Assembly: GCA_946615905.1 (NCBI GenBank)
Contig: CAMOIE010000006.1
Location: forward strand, 62,001-126,000
Length of the DNA: 64,000 nucleotides
Direction: 5' to 3'
Origin: an uncultured Treponema sp.
Lineage (GTDB): Bacteria > Spirochaetota > Spirochaetia > Treponematales > Treponemataceae
The notes under the pieces were generated by a model. The model was not told where the DNA came from and ran no database searches. It was given only the letters and a program-made list of their open reading frames with translations. Positions within the stretch are counted from its first letter, which is position 1, and every line of letters begins with the position of its first letter. Below, piece after piece: positions 33,897 through 42,398 of the stretch. The position numbers and the translations under genes were made by a program.

Positions 33897-35501
33897 CTAA
33901 ATAAATTTATGGTACTTTTTCTCAATATCCTTAATCAGCTTGTACTCAAACGAATCGACCAAAGCCAGATAAGAAGCCTCCATAACGTCGCTTGAAACCC
34001 CGATTGTCGTCCAGTCGTCAGTTCCGTCGCTAGACTCAATCAATACGCGGACGCTTGAGGCAGTCGCAGTCTTTCCGTCCAAAACACGGACTTTGTAATC
34101 CGTCAGGTGAATCTGCTTTACGCTCGGATAGAACTCCTCCAAGGCCTTACGCAGGGCAACGTCCAAGGCGTTTACAGGGCCGTCCCCCTCGCCCGCCGTA
34201 ACAACATCCGCCCCGTCAACATCAAGCTTGACCTGGGCAAAAGCGCACTGTCCGTCAGAGATTCTCGGAAATTCACCAGAAGTCTTGTAATAATGCAAAT
34301 TGAAGAAAGGCTGGTACTTTCCGATTGCCTTGCGCACCAAAAGCTCAAATGAACCGTCAGCCCCCTCAAACTGGTAGCCGTGGAATTCCATCTCCTTAAC
34401 TTTTTTGACGATTTCAGCCACAATCGGAGAGTTTTTCGTAATCGAAGAGTCAAATGTCTGGATTTTCTCAAAGACAAGGCTTCTTCCGGCGACCTCGCTC
34501 ATAAGGAATGTTCTCTCGTTTCCGACCATCTCCGGTGGAATATGCTCGTAAGCCGCAGGATTCTTTATCACAGCATCGATATGCATTCCGGCCTTGTGGG
34601 CAAAGGCGTTTCCACCGACATAAGGCATTCCTGGCTCTAAAGAAATATTCGTGATTTCCGCAATTCTTTTGCAAATCGGAGTCAACATTTTCATATTCTC
34701 AGGCGGTATGCACTCATAGCCCATCTTAAGCTGCAAGTCCGCGATTATCGTAGAAAGATTGGCATTTCCAGTCCGCTCTCCAAAACCAAGCAAAACTCCC
34801 TGAACATGAGTCGCCCCGGCCTCCACAGCCAAAAGGGAGTTTGCGACCGCAAGACCAGAGTCATTGTGTGTGTGGATTCCGATTGAGGCGGCCTTTCCAA
34901 ATTTTTCGACAACAGCTCCCGTAATCCTGCTGCATTCTCCGGGCATGGCACCGCCCTTTGTCTCGCACAAATTAAGGCAGACAGCTCCGCCGTCGACCGC
35001 CGCCTGCAAGGTTTTCATCGCGTATTCAGGATTTTCCTTGTAGCCTGTAAAAAAATGCTCCGCGTCATAAATGACCTGCTTTCCGCGCTTGGTCAGGTAT
35101 GAAACCGAGTCGCGAATCATCTCAAGGTTCTCAGCAAGAGTCGCGTGAATTATGTCCGTCACCTGAAAATCCCAGGACTTTCCGAAAATACAAACAAAAT
35201 CCGTCCCAGCTGACAAAATAGACTGTAAATTCACGTCCTCAACAGCAGAATTGTCCTTGCGCCGCGTGGAGCCAAAGGCGACCAGCTTTGAATTTTTTAG
35301 TTGCAGTTTTTTAGCCTCAGCAAAAAATTCCATGTCCTTGGGGTTAGAGCCAGGATTTCCGGCCTCGATAAAATCAATTCCCAGCTCATCCAAAGCGCGC
35401 ACAATATTGAGCTTGTCCTGAACTGAATAGGAAATTCCCTCTCCCTGCGAACCGTCGCGCAAGGTTGAATCAAACATCTGAACTTTTTTTGCTGAACTCA
35501 T
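33897..35501 (-). CDS. cimA: (R)-citramalate synthase
   Basis: Condenses pyruvate and acetyl-CoA to citramalate, the threonine-independent route to 2-ketobutyrate and isoleucine. The 534-aa sequence begins MFDSTLRDGSQGEGISYSVQDKLNI with the RDG metal/substrate motif, and has IEAGNPGSNPKD, IHTHNDSGLAVANSL, GFGERTGNANLSTI and the C-terminal LeuA-type regulatory domain. The NPGSNPKD region and SYSVQDK are characteristic of the long CimA class rather than LeuA. Isoleucine feedback through the C-terminal domain is expected. The ATG lies 6 bp from an excellent -10 box. Confidence 0.95.
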   Translation of the reverse strand: MSSAKKVQMFDSTLRDGSQGEGISYSVQDKLNIVRALDELGIDFIEAGNPGSNPKDMEFFAEAKKLQLKNSKLVAFGSTRRKDNSAVEDVNLQSILSAGTDFVCIFGKSWDFQVTDIIHATLAENLEMIRDSVSYLTKRGKQVIYDAEHFFTGYKENPEYAMKTLQAAVDGGAVCLNLCETKGGAMPGECSRITGAVVEKFGKAASIGIHTHNDSGLAVANSLLAVEAGATHVQGVLLGFGERTGNANLSTIIADLQLKMGYECIPPENMKMLTPICKRIAEITNISLEPGMPYVGGNAFAHKAGMHIDAVIKNPAAYEHIPPEMVGNERTFLMSEVAGRSLVFEKIQTFDSSITKNSPIVAEIVKKVKEMEFHGYQFEGADGSFELLVRKAIGKYQPFFNLHYYKTSGEFPRISDGQCAFAQVKLDVDGADVVTAGEGDGPVNALDVALRKALEEFYPSVKQIHLTDYKVRVLDGKTATASSVRVLIESSDGTDDWTTIGVSSDVMEASYLALVDSFEYKLIKDIEKKYHKFI

Positions 35502-35507
35502 AAAATA

Positions 35508-35536
35508 ATTATAAAAGATTGGCCGATTACTGACAA
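35508..35536 (-). promoter_or_regulatory. Promoter of cimA (leaderless type)
   Basis: Minus strand: TTGTCA (35531–35536), 17 bp, consensus TATAAT (35508–35513), then 6 bp to the ATG at 35501. This is the strongest example of the leaderless layout in the window. Confidence 0.8.
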
Positions 35537-35559
35537 GATTTCTTTTCTTAATTCGGCTG

Positions 35560-35720
35560 CCCCCGCCTCCGGCGGGTCACTACGTTCCGCCCTCACTCGA
35601 AACTTCGCACTTCGTGCTTGTTGTGATTACGCCTCATCCGGCTCATTCGCAGTGATCTCGACAAGCTCAATCGCCGCGAACTCCAGGGCTACACATCGCT
35701 GGCAGTCAGAAGCTGCGTGT
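35560..35720. repeat. GC-rich intergenic element with TCGACAAGCTC
   Basis: Between the cimA promoter and the tRNA terminator. It contains CCGCC-tc-CGGCGG and GCAC-ttc-GTGC hairpins, a CCCTCACTCG block similar to CCCTCATTCG at 31659 and 62364, and CTCGACAAGCTCAA (35657–35670). No gene is evident. Confidence 0.45.
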
Positions 35721-35734
35721 CAAAATGGAGGCAT

Positions 35735-35765
35735 AAAAAAAAGGCACTGATACCAGTGCCTTTTA
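35735..35765 (-). terminator. Intrinsic terminator of tRNA-Val
   Basis: Minus strand hairpin AAAAGGCACTG-gtat-CAGTGCCTTTT ending in a T-run, starting two bases after the tRNA 3' end. Confidence 0.9.
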
Positions 35766-35766
35766 G

Positions 35767-35840
35767 TGCGGGATACTAGAGTCGAACTAGTGACCCCAAG
35801 CGTGTCATGCTTGTACTCTAACCAACTGAGCTAATCCCGC
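35767..35840 (-). tRNA. tRNA-Val (anticodon GAC)
   Basis: A 74-nt cloverleaf on the minus strand. Acceptor stem GCGGGAT/ATCCCGC (7 bp), D-arm GCTC-AGTTGGTTA-GAGT, anticodon stem CAAGC/GCTTG with loop ATGACAC giving anticodon GAC, T-arm ACTAG-TTCGACT-CTAGT, discriminator A. CCA is not encoded. It reads GUC and GUU codons and has its own terminator. Confidence 0.96.
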
Positions 35841-35964
35841 ATTGCTTGAATGCGAATAAGAGAATAACAAAATAGCCCTATTTGGTCAAGAGCATAATTG
35901 ACTAAATTCTCAATTTTTTTCGTTTTTTTTAGCTCCGCCCTCCTAATTTTGAAGGGCGATTCTT

Positions 35965-36399
35965 TTATTTTACAGCAGCACCAATGCGCTCAAGAACCTT
36001 CTTGCGGTCAAGAGGTTTGATGATGTAGTTTTTGGCACCAAGAAGAAGTGATTTTTTAACCAACTCTTCCTTACCGAGAGCAGAAACCATTACGACCTTA
36101 GCGTTTTTGTCAAAAGCCATAATCTGCTCAAGGGCGGTAATACCGTCCATTCTCGGCATAGTGATATCCATAGTAACCAAGTCTACATTCGGGCAGAGTT
36201 CCTTGTACTTGTCAACTCCGTCCTTTCCATCAACTGCAGTTGCCACGACTTCATATCCTTCACTGGTCAGAATCTGACCAAGCTGTTTTGCAACGAAGAT
36301 AGAGTCATCTACAATAAGAACGCGAACTTTAGAGCCGTCTCCCTTGACCCCCTCCGGCGGACGCTCGTTGATTGAAGGAAAATCTTGTTTTGTTTTCAT
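35965..36399 (-). CDS. cheY: Chemotaxis response regulator CheY
   Basis: Single receiver domain (144 aa) with a ~22-residue N-terminal extension. The acidic pocket is D31/D32 with phospho-acceptor Asp78 (VTMDITMPRMDG), followed by VMVSALG (Ser switch) and NYIIKPLD (Lys). When phosphorylated by CheA it binds the flagellar switch. Last gene of cheA–cheW–cheX–cheY, the order I recall from Treponema pallidum and T. denticola. A hairpin downstream has its T-run on the wrong strand, so the operon's terminator is not identified. Confidence 0.95.
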   Translation of the reverse strand: MKTKQDFPSINERPPEGVKGDGSKVRVLIVDDSIFVAKQLGQILTSEGYEVVATAVDGKDGVDKYKELCPNVDLVTMDITMPRMDGITALEQIMAFDKNAKVVMVSALGKEELVKKSLLLGAKNYIIKPLDRKKVLERIGAAVK

Positions 36400-36414
36400 T
36401 TCTGCACCCCTTAA

Positions 36415-36897
36415 TTACATGCGTTCGCGAATTGCGACGTTTACTTCTACTTTTCCACATTCCGTAATAAGCGGAACAATCAAAGCCTCAACACTCTGTG
36501 TACTACCACCGAGTGAAGCAATTTCCATCTTTTCACCAGAGAAAAGTGCTGGAGGCGTAAGATCGAATTTAAAACCAAGTTCATGCAACTTAGTGACAGC
36601 CTGAGCTGTAATCAAGTTTGCAAGTTCACTGATTGTAGCCTTCGCCAAATCGTCAAACTGGGTAAGAGTTTCACCGTTCATCTTTGAAGCGATATTGAGC
36701 GCTGTCTCAAGCGTCATATCAAAAAGAACACGGCCTTCAACATCGCCAGCAAGACCGACCAACGCAGCCACTCCCATAACCGGCATTGCTGTCGATTTTA
36801 AATATAAGTCTCCGCGTTTAACATCGGCACCGCCAAGCACTTCTTTCAAAATCTGATAAGAAGTTTCTACGAACGGGTTAATGTACTCTACTCTCAT
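36415..36897 (-). CDS. cheX: CheY-P phosphatase CheX
   Basis: CheX (160 aa) dephosphorylates CheY-P in bacteria lacking CheZ, including spirochaetes. The catalytic helix motif ExxN appears in ATISELANLI (Glu and Asn), and the DVEGRVLFDMTLETALNIASKMNG block matches the CheC/CheX fold. Lies between cheW and cheY with short gaps, so it should be made in a fixed ratio with them. A TACTCC-like complement just ahead of the ATG provides an AGGAG ribosome site. Confidence 0.94.
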   Translation of the reverse strand: MRVEYINPFVETSYQILKEVLGGADVKRGDLYLKSTAMPVMGVAALVGLAGDVEGRVLFDMTLETALNIASKMNGETLTQFDDLAKATISELANLITAQAVTKLHELGFKFDLTPPALFSGEKMEIASLGGSTQSVEALIVPLITECGKVEVNVAIRERM

Positions 36898-36922
36898 GGT
36901 TTTTACTCCTCATGTATGGTAT

Positions 36923-38347
36923 TTACTGTTTATTATACAATTTAACCGAGCCGGAAGATTTCTCAGCCCAAAGTTTATTGTCTGCAAGCGATTCATTCTG
37001 ACCAAGCAAGACTATTCCATTACCCTTCAGTTTCTCACCGAAGTCCGCAATAAGAGTATTCTGTGCATTTACAGGCAAGAATGAAACCAAATCCCTAGAG
37101 AATATTATGTCACACACCGGCAGTGCATTTGTATTTGCACAGTCATGGTACTCAAACATAATACTATCTTTAATCTCTTTAGTAAACGTTAATTCGCCGT
37201 TCGTCTTCTTAGTCAAGAAGGGCGCATACCAATCGCCAGAAAGTTCCTTCGGAACAGAAAGCAAAGGTGCATTTGAAACGCTCAAGAGATCTGTATCGTG
37301 GGCATAAATTCTTATCTTAGCCTCTGGATAACGTTTCTTAAGCAGACAAGCCAAAGAATAAGTTTCAGTTCCCTTTCCACAGCCTGGATTCCAGACGACA
37401 ATCTGTTTAGCCGTGTTATCAGGAAGAATCTTAAAGATTGCATCCGCATAATCTTTTTTCCACCATTCTCCGTTATACTGAGAATAGAAAGGCTTCAAGA
37501 ACTCATCTGCATCCGCAGGTTGCTGGAATTGAACCTTATCCTTACCGCGAGATTTCTTCCAATCACCATAACGACTTTTAACCCAAGCCTGATTGACAGA
37601 AGAAACTGCAAATTTTCTCAACGATAAGAGAGACTCAACAATAAACTTGTAGTCAACTTCCGTTGACGGATCCTTTACAGCTGAAGGAGCCGGAGCATTT
37701 TTAGGCGGAGCAGAAACTTTTGGCGGAGCAGAAACCTGAACAGTCGCACGAGCCATCATGCTTTTTGTAGCATCCTCTTCGAGCTGTTTTACATCAGCCT
37801 TCGCACCAAAAATACGTTCAACATCAAGCAAAATATAAAGACAGTTATTTGCTTCAATAACACCCTTGATATACTTTACGTTAATGTCTCCGAACAAAGG
37901 ATGCGGCGGCTGAATGGAAGATTTTTGGATTCCGACAACTTTGTCGATAGCATCCACAACGACACCGAATTTCTGTTCTCCCACACGAACAATAAGCATA
38001 TTCTCCATGTGGTCTTTTGTTCTCTGAGGAATATCAATATTAAAGAACAAGCGAAGGTCAATAATAGAAATAATCTCACCGCGCAAATTATATACGCCAA
38101 GAACGAAGGGCAACGTGTTTGGAACATAAGTAAACTGATTTGCCTTTACAATTTCCACAACCTGCATGATGTCCAAAGCATAATCTTTTCCCGCAAGCGA
38201 GAATGTGACCATCTTATAGTCAACCTGAGCAACCTGTTCCTTTCTCTCTCCAGCCGCATCAACAGCCTTAGTAGCATAAGCTCCGAGATTTTCAGCAAGC
38301 TGAGCGTTAATATTTTTTGTCTGACTATCTGTATTTTCCATACTCAT
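36923..38347 (-). CDS. cheW: CheW coupling protein fused to a CheR-like domain
   Basis: A 474-aa fusion. Residues ~43–190 are a CheW domain (YKMVTFSLAGKDYALDIMQVVEIVK ... GVYNLRGEIISIIDLR). After an Ala/Pro linker, residues ~225–474 resemble the CheR methyltransferase: WNPGCGKGTETYSLA corresponds to the SAM-binding GCSTGEEPYSLA, then YAHDTD and DIIFSRDLVSFLP. Several consensus residues differ (GKGTET for STGEEP; RDL for RNV), so activity is doubtful. Published work on T. denticola describes such a CheW–CheR-like protein in unusual receptor arrays. It sits 3 bp downstream of cheA. Confidence 0.93.
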   Translation of the reverse strand: MSMENTDSQTKNINAQLAENLGAYATKAVDAAGERKEQVAQVDYKMVTFSLAGKDYALDIMQVVEIVKANQFTYVPNTLPFVLGVYNLRGEIISIIDLRLFFNIDIPQRTKDHMENMLIVRVGEQKFGVVVDAIDKVVGIQKSSIQPPHPLFGDINVKYIKGVIEANNCLYILLDVERIFGAKADVKQLEEDATKSMMARATVQVSAPPKVSAPPKNAPAPSAVKDPSTEVDYKFIVESLLSLRKFAVSSVNQAWVKSRYGDWKKSRGKDKVQFQQPADADEFLKPFYSQYNGEWWKKDYADAIFKILPDNTAKQIVVWNPGCGKGTETYSLACLLKKRYPEAKIRIYAHDTDLLSVSNAPLLSVPKELSGDWYAPFLTKKTNGELTFTKEIKDSIMFEYHDCANTNALPVCDIIFSRDLVSFLPVNAQNTLIADFGEKLKGNGIVLLGQNESLADNKLWAEKSSGSVKLYNKQ

Positions 38348-38350
38348 TCC

Positions 38351-40834
38351 TTACCTTTCTCCCGGAACGCTTCCAACGCCCCGTGCTTGAATTTCCTGAC
38401 GCACACCAAGTTCCAACAACTGGGAAACATCGATAATCAAAGAAACGGAACCGTCACCCAAGATGGATGCACCTGCAATCGCAGGAGACTGGGTAAACTG
38501 GTCTTTCAACGGCTTAATAACAACATCTTCCTCACCGATAAGAGCGTCAACCATAACACCGATTTTCTTATTCTGTGAGCCTACAATTACAACGAAGCAA
38601 TAGTCGCCCTCATCTTCCGTCTCGATATTGAAGAGTCTGCTCAAACGCAAAACCGAAATAACTTCGTTGCGGACGTTCAGAACTTCATAATTATCGATTG
38701 TATTAATCTCTTCCTTCTTGATACGGACGCTTTCAATAACCGATGCAATAGGAATTGAATAGGTTTCTCCGCCAACGCGAACCAGCAAGCCCTGAATAAT
38801 AGCGAGTGTAAGAGGCAACTTGATGCTGAATTTAGACCCCTTTCCGTGTTCTGATGTAACAGAAACTGTACCGTTGAGCTTTTCAACCATCGTACGGACT
38901 ACATCCAAACCTACACCGCGTCCAGAAACGTTCGTGATTTTTTCCGATGTAGAGAATCCGGCCATAAAGATAAGGTTAAAGGCTTCCTGATCCGAGAGAA
39001 CCTTGTTCGGATGAATAAGTCCCTTATTGATAGCCTTCTGTTTGACGGCATTGACATCGATACCAGCACCATCGTCAACAACATCGATGATAATCATGTT
39101 GCCTTCGTTGGCAGCCTTAAGAAGAACAGTTCCCTGCTCGTCCTTTCCGGCGGCCTTACGCTCTTCTGGAGACTCAATACCATGGTCGACAGAGTTACGG
39201 ACACAGTGCATAATCGGATCCATAAGGTCGTCAACAACAGTCTTATCAAGTTCTGTTTCAGCACCCTCGATAAGGAGCTTTACTTTTTTCCCCAAGTCTT
39301 TCTGCAAGTCGCGGACAACACGAGGGAAGCGGTCGAAAATCTGACTGATAGGAACCATGCGGATTTTCATTACGCCTTCCTGCAACTCACCGGCAATGCG
39401 ACCGAGATTTTGGGTAGAAGAATGAAATTTTGTATTTAAGTCCTTGAAGCGAGCCTCAAAGACATCGAAATAGCTAGACAAGCCACCGAATTCCTGCAAG
39501 ATATCAGCCTTAATATCCTTGACTGACACCCCGTTCTGAATCTGCTCAAGATACTGTGGCAACTGTTCGAACATCTTGCGCATTTTTTCCTTGAATGAAG
39601 AATCCAAAGACTGGAACTGAACCAGCATGTCGGCTTGACGTTGGGCGCTCTGATTAAAAGCTGCCTTTGTAATGACAGTTTCTGAAACCAAATTGAGAAG
39701 ATTGTCAATACGACGTGAATCCACGCGCAAGATAGAAGACTGCTGTGCATGGCCTGTTGCTGGTGCTGTTTTTTGGGCAGTTTTTGCTGGAGCCGCAGAC
39801 TTATCCTCTTCTTTTTTTGCTTCCGCAGGAGCGGCGGCAGGTGCAGGAGTCTCAGCAGGGGCAGGACTTGCAGGTGCTGTCTGGGCAACCGGCGCAGGCT
39901 CTTCTTTTTGTGGAGCCGGAGCTGGAGTTGGTGCCGCAGGAGCAGGAGCCGCAGGGGCGGGTGCCGGTGCGGCAGCTTGCGGAGCCGGAACACTTTCAGA
40001 ATCAGCAGCAACAGCATTTGTCAAATCACGGGCATCTACAGAAAGAGTAACATCGTCAAGGAAAGCGACATCCTCAATTTCTTCCTGACTTGAGCTAGAT
40101 GCGACAAAATAAACTACACTCTTATGAAATTCATCTTCATAAAGGGCGTCAAAATCTGGAGTTGTCTTGAGGACTGTTCCGACAGCCTTAAGGGCCGCAA
40201 AAACCTGAATTCCTCCGACAGTATTCATCGGATTGTTTTCATCAAATTCAATGTAAACGCCCCAAAGCTTTTGTCCACCTGTGCAACTCTGCTTTAATTC
40301 TACAAGCTCAAATTCATTAAGATCAACCTTAGGTCTCTCCGCAGAAGGAGCCGGACTTGCGGCAGCTGTGGGAGTAGCCGGAGCCGGTTGAGCGGGCGCA
40401 GGAGCCGCGGTTTGAGGAGCAGCAGCCTTACCTTTACCATCACCAAAAAACGAACGGAGTCGGCCAGAAATTTCATCAGTGTTTTCACCATAAATTGAGC
40501 CTGACTTTCGGGACTCCATCATAGCCTTTATAACATCAAGGGCAGTCAAAAGGACATCGATAACATCCTCTGTAACTTTTACACGATCTGAACGAATTTC
40601 ATCGAGCAAATCTTCCATCGTGTGTGCAAAAGTAGAAATTTCGGAGAATTCTACTGCGGCAGAATTTCCTTTGAGGGTATGCGCTGCACGGAAAATTTCA
40701 TCAATAGCGTCATGATTATTCGGGTCATTCTCAATTGCAAGGATATTGCTTTCAAGATTTTCGATCATCATTTCTGCTTCAGAAAAGTAGTCTTTGAGAA
40801 GCTCTTCATTGTCCACATCAAGAAAATCACTCAT
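38351..40834 (-). CDS. cheA: Chemotaxis histidine kinase CheA
   Basis: Large CheA (827 aa). P1: HPt with phospho-His52 in AAHTLKGNSAA. Ala/Pro linker. A P2-like CheY-binding domain (~170–275). A second, very Ala/Pro-rich linker (~285–365). P3 dimerisation helices that are longer than usual, with ~95 residues between ITKAAFNQ and LGRIAGELQEGVMKIRMVPI. P4 kinase: HCVRNSVDHGIE (N box), VVDDGAGID (G1), GRGVGLDVV (G2). P5: CheW-like regulatory domain at the C-terminus. It heads the che operon and its ATG is 7 bp from the -10 box. The extended P3 agrees with the atypical spirochaete arrays described in the literature. Confidence 0.96.
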   Translation of the reverse strand: MSDFLDVDNEELLKDYFSEAEMMIENLESNILAIENDPNNHDAIDEIFRAAHTLKGNSAAVEFSEISTFAHTMEDLLDEIRSDRVKVTEDVIDVLLTALDVIKAMMESRKSGSIYGENTDEISGRLRSFFGDGKGKAAAPQTAAPAPAQPAPATPTAAASPAPSAERPKVDLNEFELVELKQSCTGGQKLWGVYIEFDENNPMNTVGGIQVFAALKAVGTVLKTTPDFDALYEDEFHKSVVYFVASSSSQEEIEDVAFLDDVTLSVDARDLTNAVAADSESVPAPQAAAPAPAPAAPAPAAPTPAPAPQKEEPAPVAQTAPASPAPAETPAPAAAPAEAKKEEDKSAAPAKTAQKTAPATGHAQQSSILRVDSRRIDNLLNLVSETVITKAAFNQSAQRQADMLVQFQSLDSSFKEKMRKMFEQLPQYLEQIQNGVSVKDIKADILQEFGGLSSYFDVFEARFKDLNTKFHSSTQNLGRIAGELQEGVMKIRMVPISQIFDRFPRVVRDLQKDLGKKVKLLIEGAETELDKTVVDDLMDPIMHCVRNSVDHGIESPEERKAAGKDEQGTVLLKAANEGNMIIIDVVDDGAGIDVNAVKQKAINKGLIHPNKVLSDQEAFNLIFMAGFSTSEKITNVSGRGVGLDVVRTMVEKLNGTVSVTSEHGKGSKFSIKLPLTLAIIQGLLVRVGGETYSIPIASVIESVRIKKEEINTIDNYEVLNVRNEVISVLRLSRLFNIETEDEGDYCFVVIVGSQNKKIGVMVDALIGEEDVVIKPLKDQFTQSPAIAGASILGDGSVSLIIDVSQLLELGVRQEIQARGVGSVPGER

Positions 40835-40841
40835 ATATCTT

Positions 40842-40869
40842 ATTTTAACCGTTCTTTTTTCTAAGTCAA
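40842..40869 (-). promoter_or_regulatory. Promoter of the che operon (leaderless type)
   Basis: Minus strand: TTGACT (40864–40869), 16 bp, TAAAAT (40842–40847), then 7 bp to the cheA ATG. It is sigma-70-like, not a flagellar sigma-28 promoter. Confidence 0.75.
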
Positions 40870-41046
40870 GGGAAAAATATAAAATCTAATTTAAGAATAA
40901 CCCTATATTATTTATACAAACCTTAAACTTGGAGTTTTTTAAAGGCTTTTTTCTATATTTAAAGATTGTTCTGATTTTGTCCGATACTTGAAACGACATT
41001 GGCTTTAATTTTCTAAATTCCGATTTTTTGATATTTGGAGTTCAAA

Positions 41047-42321
41047 ATGAACAAAAGAAGTTTGATTGCTCTCTCGCTTTTACTAGGCCCTGCTATTTCT
41101 ATAAATGCCCTCACCGCAAAAGGTTTTTCATCTGATTTTGGACTTTACGGAATCGCCTCCTCTGATTCAACCCAAGACACTTTCTCTCCGGTCGGAGGCC
41201 TGATTTCATATTTTGACGGACAATTAAACATCACGAACAACCTGATGGTCCGTGGAGACTTTCAATTTTTGACGGATGGAGACATTATAAAGAAGGATGC
41301 TTTCAGCGAAACTGACTCAAAATTCAAAATCAACGGGGCGTCCGCAACATTTCTTTTTAAGTCTGTCGGAGCCTCCCACTTTGTTTCTGCATACGGGGGA
41401 ATTTTCGAGCCAGTCGGGACTGACTCTTTTTTACAGCGGCAGTTTGGAATCACCGGAGTCCACTCCCTTTTGACCGAATCAAGGATGGGGGAAAATGGTC
41501 CTTCTGCATACAGCATCGATGGAAAAGGCGGTTCATATCTCGTAAACTACAATAAGATTCCTCTTGCGGCAGGCCTTTACGTTTACAAAACAGACAAGGA
41601 AATCGAAGAAGAAGTCACCACAACTAATGCTACAGGGACAACAACCGTCAAGGAAACCCACGACAGGGACTTGATGAACGTAGACATCAGGCTTGCGACA
41701 GCCTTTCGGTACCTGACAATTGATATTCTCGGCGGAGGTGCCGCAATAATAAACACCGAAGACTCAAACGGTGACAAGGTTTTTCTTCTTGTAGACACCC
41801 TTTACCTCCACTGTGGGGCTGAAATTCTTTTGGGACCGAGAAGGGGGCCCTCCCTTTTTATCCAGACAGGATTTGACAACTGGAAAGTAAAAAAGGGTGA
41901 CGGTCATGACTTCGACAAGGACTATCTGTACGCTTTGATTGAGCCAAGGCTCTTTTACAATGATGTAATGCTGACGGGAAGTCTCTTCTTCTTTCCTGAT
42001 GACACCGCAAAAAAACTAGCTTTCGTAGACAATCAACTGGGGGTAAACGGCTCTCTGTCAACAAAACGACTGCCATTTATAAACAAGGACATAGAGTGTG
42101 GACTTCACGTTACGTCTTCAATCAGTAAAAAAAATCTCTACGATTTGAAGGATTTGAAAGACTTTAAAAAAGATTTTGAACTACAAGTGACTCCCTTCTG
42201 CAACTTCGGTCTCTTTGACGGAACAGCAAAAACGATGTTTTCAATCAACATGACAAAGGCAAAAAGGGATTCTTTCAAACACGCATTCAAGCTGACACTT
42301 GGCTACACGACTAGACTGTAA
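41047..42321 (+). CDS. Putative outer-membrane beta-barrel protein
   Basis: A 424-aa exported protein beginning MNKRSLIALSLLLGPAISINALTAKGF, a signal peptide with NALT cleavage region. The rest shows alternating hydrophobic/polar strands separated by Gly/Asp/Asn-rich turns and ends HAFKLTLGYTTRL, with an aromatic-containing terminal strand as in outer-membrane barrels. I use the ATG at 41047 because TGGAG lies at good distance; the in-frame codon at 41035 precedes this site. No family assignment is possible. It is monocistronic with a terminator directly after. Confidence 0.65.
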   Translation: MNKRSLIALSLLLGPAISINALTAKGFSSDFGLYGIASSDSTQDTFSPVGGLISYFDGQLNITNNLMVRGDFQFLTDGDIIKKDAFSETDSKFKINGASATFLFKSVGASHFVSAYGGIFEPVGTDSFLQRQFGITGVHSLLTESRMGENGPSAYSIDGKGGSYLVNYNKIPLAAGLYVYKTDKEIEEEVTTTNATGTTTVKETHDRDLMNVDIRLATAFRYLTIDILGGGAAIINTEDSNGDKVFLLVDTLYLHCGAEILLGPRRGPSLFIQTGFDNWKVKKGDGHDFDKDYLYALIEPRLFYNDVMLTGSLFFFPDDTAKKLAFVDNQLGVNGSLSTKRLPFINKDIECGLHVTSSISKKNLYDLKDLKDFKKDFELQVTPFCNFGLFDGTAKTMFSINMTKAKRDSFKHAFKLTLGYTTRL

Positions 42322-42334
42322 TAGAAAAAACATT

Positions 42335-42372
42335 AAAAAAGTCCGCCGGAATATTAGGCGGACTTTTTTTTT
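42335..42372. terminator. Bidirectional terminator between the barrel protein and dapL
   Basis: AAAAAAGTCCGCC-ggaatatta-GGCGGACTTTTTT with T-runs on both strands; serves both convergent genes. Confidence 0.9.
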
Positions 42373-42398
42373 ATTTTAAATCAACTCGCTTGAAAATC

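Noticed and set aside
35935-35965. CGCCCT/AGGGCG hairpin after cheY as a terminator of the che operon
   Set aside because: On the minus strand the stem is followed by A residues, not T; the T-run is on the other side.
39750-40440. Tandem-looking GCA/GCT/CCG-rich DNA inside cheA
   Set aside because: This encodes the Ala/Pro linkers of CheA; long frames on the opposite strand are shadows of the biased composition.
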